A stretch of 26,392 nt of DNA from a virus. The notes below the pieces were generated by a model. That model did not search any database and was not told where the DNA came from. It saw nothing but the letters and a program-made list of their open reading frames with translations. Each line of letters opens with the position of its first letter. Positions within the stretch are counted from its first letter, which is position 1. A program made the translations under genes and the position numbers. Shown here piece after piece: positions 23,553 through 26,392 of this stretch. Location: positions 1-26,392 of the IMG/VR virus record IMGVR_UViG_3300042301_001255. One strand, 5' to 3'.

Positions 23553-24130
23553 GAGTTTTAGTTGCTTGTGAATACTCCGGCGTTGTTAGAGATGCGTTCA
23601 TCGGGGGGGGGCATGACGCCATGAGCTGCGATTTACTGCCTACAGAAAGGCCTGGGCCACATTATCAAGGCAACATTTTTGATGTCTTAGATGCCCAATG
23701 GGATTTGATGATTGCTCATCCACCATGCACCGATTTAGCGGTATCTGGAGCCGCTTGGTTCCAAGATAAACGAATGGATGGCAGGCAGGCTGCCAGCATT
23801 GCCTTCTTTATGCGCTTGATTAAGGCTGATATTCCCAAAATAGCTGTAGAAAACCCTGTTTGCATTATGTCTAGCTTTTATAGAAAGCCTGACCAGATTG
23901 TGCAGCCTTATATGTTTGGCCACAAAGAAACTAAAGCTACCTGTTTATGGCTTAAAGGATTGCCGAATTTACGAGCAACAAACGATGTGAAAGAAGAAAC
24001 AATGGCCCTGCCAGAAAAGGAGCGTATGCGCCTGCATTACTTACCGCCTTCTGAGGATAGGTGGAAGATTCGCAGCCAGACATTCCAAGGCATAGCTGAC
24101 GCAATGGCCAATCAATGGGGCCTTGCATGA
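23549..24130 (+). CDS. Short cytosine-5 methyltransferase-like protein
   Basis: 193 residues. Motif I-like RVLVACEYSG (2-11) and an acidic residue, D28, then DLMIAHPPCTDLAVSG (52-67) with C60 as the possible catalytic Cys of motif IV, then AVENPVCIMSSF (about 99-110) as motif VI, and RKPDQIVQPYMFGH (about 111-124), a phrase typical of this common phage family. Full C5 methyltransferases are 300 residues or more; here the target-recognition region appears very short, so activity or target is uncertain. A run of nine G encodes G19-G21, where relatives often have Ala-Arg-Gly. Overlaps both neighbours by four bases. Confidence 0.72.
   Translation: MRVLVACEYSGVVRDAFIGGGHDAMSCDLLPTERPGPHYQGNIFDVLDAQWDLMIAHPPCTDLAVSGAAWFQDKRMDGRQAASIAFFMRLIKADIPKIAVENPVCIMSSFYRKPDQIVQPYMFGHKETKATCLWLKGLPNLRATNDVKEETMALPEKERMRLHYLPPSEDRWKIRSQTFQGIADAMANQWGLA
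23603..23611 (+). repeat. Nine-G homopolymer inside the methyltransferase-like gene
   Basis: A run of nine G at 23603-23611, coding GGG GGG GGG (Gly19-21). Runs of this length slip readily in replication and in sequencing. A change of one base would truncate the protein early, so it could act as an on/off switch, or could be an assembly error. Confidence 0.85.
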
Positions 24131-24324
24131 GCCATGAGAATGATGTGTACACAAAGGCCGTACAGGCCGACAGCTCGATCACGGGCAAGCGCTGGTGCTC
24201 TAACTGCCAGTTCGGCAAAGACTACAGGAATGGTGCATGGATCGTAAGCGCAAACAAAAGGCAAAAGAGGTGGGTTTGCAAGGATTGTTGGGAGAGGAAA
24301 CGGGCGAGGGAGGCGGCCAAGTAG
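24127..24324 (+). CDS. Small zinc-ribbon protein, two CxxC knuckles
   Basis: 65 residues from the ATG at 24127 (overlapping the previous stop). C24-x2-C27 and C51-x2-C54 lie in KRWCSNCQFG and WVCKDCWER, the pattern of a four-cysteine zinc ribbon. The rest is charged (KRAREAAK at the end). Zinc ribbons of this size in phages bind nucleic acid or host proteins. Function here is not known. The frame is well supported; an upstream ATG at 24115 is also in frame but lies inside the preceding gene. Confidence 0.72.
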   Translation: MSHENDVYTKAVQADSSITGKRWCSNCQFGKDYRNGAWIVSANKRQKRWVCKDCWERKRAREAAK

Positions 24325-24587
24325 ATGTACGACTCCAATGTCTCGCTTGCGGTCAAGTTCACGGATCATCCAGGCTACTTCATCTGCCGGATGGCAGGAC
24401 AGTCGGAAACTACTCGGAAGAATACCGCCTGTATGCTGAGGCTGCCGGAGTGCTCAAGAGATTTAGAACTCGAAAGACCAGACAGCTGCACCTCGCGAGA
24501 GTGGCAGAGGTGCGTGGCAATGCTAGCTATGAGCAGCTCAGAAACGCCATGTTAGAGATATACGAAAGAGAAAAGAATGATACTTAG
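24237..24587 (+). CDS. CxxC protein overlapping two genes, start uncertain
   Basis: Frame 24237-24587 gives 116 residues. From about residue 31 the sequence looks like a real protein: VRLQCLACGQVHGSSRLLHL, then LPDGRTVGNYSEEYRLYAEA and a helical end (ARVAEVRGNASYEQLRNAML). The phrase is like short phage proteins of a DUF7696 kind. It has only one knuckle, C35-x2-C38. No in-frame ATG lies between 24237 and the conserved part, so either it starts inside the 24127 gene (ATG 24237 or GTG 24270 or TTG near 24279) or translation enters by frameshift. The other ATG, at 24325 (after a GGGAGG site), opens a different frame that looks non-coding. Confidence 0.55.
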   Translation: MDRKRKQKAKEVGLQGLLGEETGEGGGQVDVRLQCLACGQVHGSSRLLHLPDGRTVGNYSEEYRLYAEAAGVLKRFRTRKTRQLHLARVAEVRGNASYEQLRNAMLEIYEREKNDT

Positions 24588-24744
24588 TTGTGGCTGTAAA
24601 TCCGAGTATGAGGGCATATTCTGTGAATGGGATGCCGAATCGAATGAATGTGAGCCAGCCATAGCCTATGGATGTGTATGCGCCAAATGCTACCTAGAGC
24701 TGGGCGCGAGACCAACAGAGAGAGATAAGAATGATTTGCCCTAA
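24577..24744 (+). CDS. Small cysteine-rich protein, seven Cys
   Basis: 55 residues, ATG at 24577, overlapping the preceding gene by 11 bases. It contains C5, C7, C17, C25, C33, C35 and C38 (ILSCGCKSEY, IFCEWDA, GCVCAKCYLEL). Spaced CxC and CxxC pairs suggest one or two zinc sites. Acidic residues are common (EYEGIFCEWDAESNECE). No homologue recognised. It belongs to the run of four tiny knuckle genes, one after another. Confidence 0.66.
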   Translation: MILSCGCKSEYEGIFCEWDAESNECEPAIAYGCVCAKCYLELGARPTERDKNDLP

Positions 24745-24898
24745 TCAGCATTGCGATAGCGAGGACATCAAGGTAGCAGAGACACGCAAGCACGACCAGC
24801 GCAACTGGGTTTGCAGGCGTAGAGTCTGCCGAGAATGTGGCTACAGCTGGTGGAGCAATGAGATACCGCTATTTGAATTGCCTATCAGTTTGAAGTAA
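24731..24898 (+). CDS. NrdR-like zinc-ribbon protein without ATP-cone
   Basis: 55 residues from ATG 24731, overlapping the preceding gene by 14 bases. C3-x4-C8 and C33-x2-C36 frame the phrase SEDIKVAETRK ... CRRRVCRECGYSWWSNE. This is the spacing and wording of the N-terminal zinc ribbon of NrdR (CP-x2-C, D-T-K-V-x-D-S-R, R-R-R-x-C-x-x-C). NrdR is a bacterial repressor of ribonucleotide reductase genes and has about 150 residues with an ATP-cone domain; only the ribbon is here. A role in DNA binding or interference with host NrdR is inference; other ribbon proteins share the shape. Confidence 0.62.
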   Translation: MICPNQHCDSEDIKVAETRKHDQRNWVCRRRVCRECGYSWWSNEIPLFELPISLK

Positions 24899-24919
24899 TC
24901 GATAGTAATTATTTATACA
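24890..24919 (+). promoter_or_regulatory. Possible promoter before the replication genes
   Basis: TTGAAG at 24890-24895 and TATACA at 24914-24919, 18 bases apart, in an AT-rich patch. The -35 is inside the 3' end of the NrdR-like gene. The start would fall near the ATG at 24923, so a leaderless message or an internal start would be needed. Weak evidence. Confidence 0.3.
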
Positions 24920-24922
24920 CAG

Positions 24923-25141
24923 ATGGATAATATTCTGCTAGAAACTAACTACGGGGCCATAACCCAGCCCTTGAGAATGGAGTATCGCCAGACTCAGATA
25001 AACGCAGTCGAATCAGGGGGGATGACCATCGAAAAGATCGGGCCCAGCACTCTGAAGGAGAAGATCCTAGACACAGCGATAAACGATAGATACCTTGCGA
25101 AAGCAAAAATCGCTATAAGCATAGCGGGTGAGGTTCTATGA
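24923..25141 (+). CDS. Small protein upstream of the replication initiator candidate
   Basis: 72 residues, ATG at 24923, without a clear ribosome site; an internal ATG at 24977 or 25022 is possible. Reads YGAITQPLRMEYRQTQINAV and ends LAKAKIAISIAGEVL, a mixed helical protein. Its stop overlaps the next start by four bases (ATGA, 25138-25141). A run of six G (25016-25021) lies inside. Not recognised; presence next to the winged-helix gene suggests a role in replication or its control. Confidence 0.5.
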   Translation: MDNILLETNYGAITQPLRMEYRQTQINAVESGGMTIEKIGPSTLKEKILDTAINDRYLAKAKIAISIAGEVL

Positions 25142-25917
25142 AGTTTTTAAACGAGGAGGATAAACCCTCTTTCAACCTACCAAAAGCCCCAAAAGTAAAG
25201 CTCAAGCCTGCACTACCAGACCAGCGGCAGATAGCCGTGATGCCAATCAAAGCCCTTACAGACCGCAGACTCTCCGGCGGCTGCGTCAGAGTCCTAGCAT
25301 TAATCTGTAGTTATTGCAACCGAGCTGGCATTACGTGGGTTGGACAGCAACGCCTGGCCACAGACCTACAGACTACGAAACAGTACATCTGCCAGCAGAT
25401 GACTACGCTACGCAAGGCTGGCTACATCGAGACGCTCACAAAGGGCTGCAAAGCTAGCCATACCGCCACAACCAGGGTGATATATAACAAAACTATCGGG
25501 GTAGATGATGCGATAGGATTAGTCAATGAGGAAACGAGAAGTCCAAGAATGATTACACAAGAGGAGAAGTTCATGGCAGAGATGCTCAGCAAGGGGGTTA
25601 AACGAGCCCGTAAGACGATTAAATTACCAGTCAAGGGTGAGGCATTGGATGTGATTGAAAAGGCCAAGATGACGGTTGTAGTTAATCATAACAACTGCGA
25701 GGCTATAGTCCAAGAGGTATATAGGAATGTGTTTTTAAAAGAAAAAGTAATAAATGATTTAGATTTGAAAGGATTTGAAATGATTGGAATGTGTGCAATG
25801 ACACAGCAACAGTTCAGCAGAGACCTAGAGTTGTGGCTCAAGGCAAGGTCAGCACCGCCTGATTCCATCCTAGACCTAGCCAGAGCGCTGCTCGATGAGC
25901 AATGCAAGGGAACATAA
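25138..25917 (+). CDS. Winged-helix replication initiator candidate (O-like)
   Basis: 259 residues. Residues about 34-100 (VMPIKALTDRRLSGGCVRVLALI, WVGQQRLATDLQTTKQYICQQM, LRKAGYIETL) form a winged helix-turn-helix of the HTH_36 type present at the N-terminus of many phage replication initiators (lambda O and relatives) and some plasmid Rep proteins. The middle is charged and probably a linker (about 120-180). The C-terminus is helical (RDLELWLKARSAPPDSILDLARALL), which may recruit a helicase or loader. It would bind repeats at the origin; a repeat-bearing non-coding patch follows directly. No helicase-loader gene is visible within the window. Confidence 0.7.
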   Translation: MKFLNEEDKPSFNLPKAPKVKLKPALPDQRQIAVMPIKALTDRRLSGGCVRVLALICSYCNRAGITWVGQQRLATDLQTTKQYICQQMTTLRKAGYIETLTKGCKASHTATTRVIYNKTIGVDDAIGLVNEETRSPRMITQEEKFMAEMLSKGVKRARKTIKLPVKGEALDVIEKAKMTVVVNHNNCEAIVQEVYRNVFLKEKVINDLDLKGFEMIGMCAMTQQQFSRDLELWLKARSAPPDSILDLARALLDEQCKGT

Positions 25918-26113
25918 GGCCTGTATGCGATCCAAACGGTGGTATGCAGGGGCAACAGAGGGGTGTATGCCTATAAGCAAAGGCATTGAGGGGTATTTGC
26001 TAGGGCTAAGGCAGTCAAAAAACAGAGGCACGTTACCCCTCCCCCCGGCCTGTCACTATGGGCGGGGTGTCTCACTCAATTTTTCCCCGTTATTTTAAAA
26101 AAAGGAGCAGAGC
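25918..26113. other. Non-coding stretch with repeats, possible origin
   Basis: 196 bases between the initiator candidate and the next gene. GTATGC occurs three times (25923, 25942, 25965). GAGGGGT occurs at 25958-25964 and 25988-25994, exactly 30 bases apart, and inverted as ACCCCTC at 26035-26041; the version GAGGGGTA/TACCCCTC is an 8-base inverted pair. A stem CCCCGGCC/GGGCGGGG with one mismatch lies at 26043-26067, followed by an AT-rich patch (26079-26103). Repeats beside an initiator gene and an AT-rich patch fit an origin. A frame of 67 residues crosses this stretch but looks non-coding. Confidence 0.4.
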
Positions 26114-26284
26114 ATGGAAGAGCAAGCAAAATTACAACGTGAGATGCACAGCGCAATGTTAAGCCTACTGCGTCAGGGTTTTACCCTACAAGCCGTAGTT
26201 CATGCTTTAATCGTGGAATCTGAGCGATTAAGCGAAAGCGCAGCAGTCGTGCAGGCAATTAATGATTTCAACCACCAACCGTAG
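26114..26284 (+). CDS. Small helical protein, 56 residues
   Basis: 56 residues from ATG 26114, with a strong ribosome site (AAAGGAGC). Reads MEEQAKLQREMHSAMLSLLR and ALIVESERLSESAAVVQAIN, so two helices. No membrane segment and no motif recognised. The strong ribosome site suggests good expression early in infection. The codon pair around 26175-26188 carries the palindrome AGGGTTTTACCCT. Function unknown. Confidence 0.65.
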   Translation: MEEQAKLQREMHSAMLSLLRQGFTLQAVVHALIVESERLSESAAVVQAINDFNHQP

Positions 26285-26297
26285 ATAGGGATAAACA

Positions 26298-26392
26298 ATG
26301 GCATACGATAAGCCTTTTGAAATAAAGCCAGGCAACTTTCAGTTGTTTAAGAATACAAAGAAAACAGATCCAAAGCACGCAGACTGGACTGG
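26298..26392 (+). CDS. Early gene, 3' end beyond the window
   Basis: Starts at ATG 26298 after AGGGATAAAC and runs off the end with 31 codons plus two bases. FEIKPGNFQLFKNTKKTD (about 6-23) resembles small phage proteins of a DUF736-like kind, where 'LFKN-x-KK ... H-x-D-Y/W-TG' is a common start. Those are linked to DNA-related genes and some suggest an OB-fold. The call rests on a short piece and is tentative. Confidence 0.5.
   Translation, partial: MAYDKPFEIKPGNFQLFKNTKKTDPKHADWT

Noticed and set aside
24325-24555. A 76-residue frame with ATG at 24325 after GGGAGG
   Set aside because: Has a good ribosome site but an odd composition (many Cys, Arg and Ser). The overlapping frame from 24237 reads as a real protein. 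Kept only as a possible start for a frameshifted gene.
25895-26098. A 67-residue frame crossing the gap after the initiator gene
   Set aside because: Starts inside the preceding gene, no ribosome site, composition unlike a protein (Cys/Arg/Gly mixture), and it covers the repeat patch. Treated as non-coding.
1-26392. CRISPR array, tRNA genes or a series of T7-type polymerase promoters
   Set aside because: No regularly spaced repeats of CRISPR kind, no cloverleaf-like sequence found by eye, and no repeated 20-base promoter before the late genes. A tRNA or promoter scan could still find something weak.

Overview
The window is a stretch of a tailed double-stranded DNA phage genome with the head and tail gene order of a podovirus. 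It begins inside the portal gene and ends inside a small early gene. The host is probably a Gram-negative betaproteobacterium. That is an inference from a Bbp19-like gene of the Bordetella phage type and an alanine/lysine-rich histone-like tail; no single gene proves it. The gene order portal, scaffold, capsid, tail tubular A, tail tubular B, internal virion proteins, tail fibre is that of T7-like phages. No phage RNA polymerase gene or T7-type promoter series is visible here.

Layout. (1) 1-18975, rightward late genes: portal (partial), Bbp19-like protein, scaffold, a clear intrinsic terminator with a hairpin-rich leader, major capsid protein, a small capsid-linked protein, then two AT-rich genes that look like sugar-modifying enzymes (a nucleotide-binding Rossmann-like protein and a DxD glycosyltransferase). 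These are followed by tail tubular proteins A and B, four internal/ejection-type virion proteins, a beta-helix tail fibre or spike, a second repeat-built tail adhesin, a small beta-rich protein, four small proteins (three with membrane segments, one with a histone-like tail), and a lysozyme. (2) 18961-22766, a leftward operon of ten genes, read from 22766 down: two small proteins, a serine recombinase, five micro-proteins (one helix-turn-helix, two membrane), a YqaJ-type exonuclease and a RecT annealing protein. Most neighbours overlap by a few bases. (3) 22767-23019, a divergent control region with facing-away promoters, palindromes and four copies of a CGGGTA word. (4) 23020-26392, a rightward early operon: ribbon-helix-helix regulator, RusA resolvase, short cytosine-methyltransferase-like protein with a nine-G run, four tiny proteins with Cys knuckles (one like the zinc ribbon of NrdR), a winged-helix replication-initiator candidate, a repeat-bearing possible origin, and two further small genes.

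How the parts fit: the two early arms would express recombination (exonuclease plus RecT), resolution (RusA), DNA modification and replication initiation from the shared control region. The late arm builds and releases the particle. The least ordinary parts are the glycosylation-like pair wedged between capsid and tail genes, the serine recombinase plus ribbon-helix-helix pair around a complex operator region, the cluster of tiny zinc-knuckle proteins, and the homopolymer in the methyltransferase-like gene. All functions are read from sequence motifs and order by eye; no database search was run.
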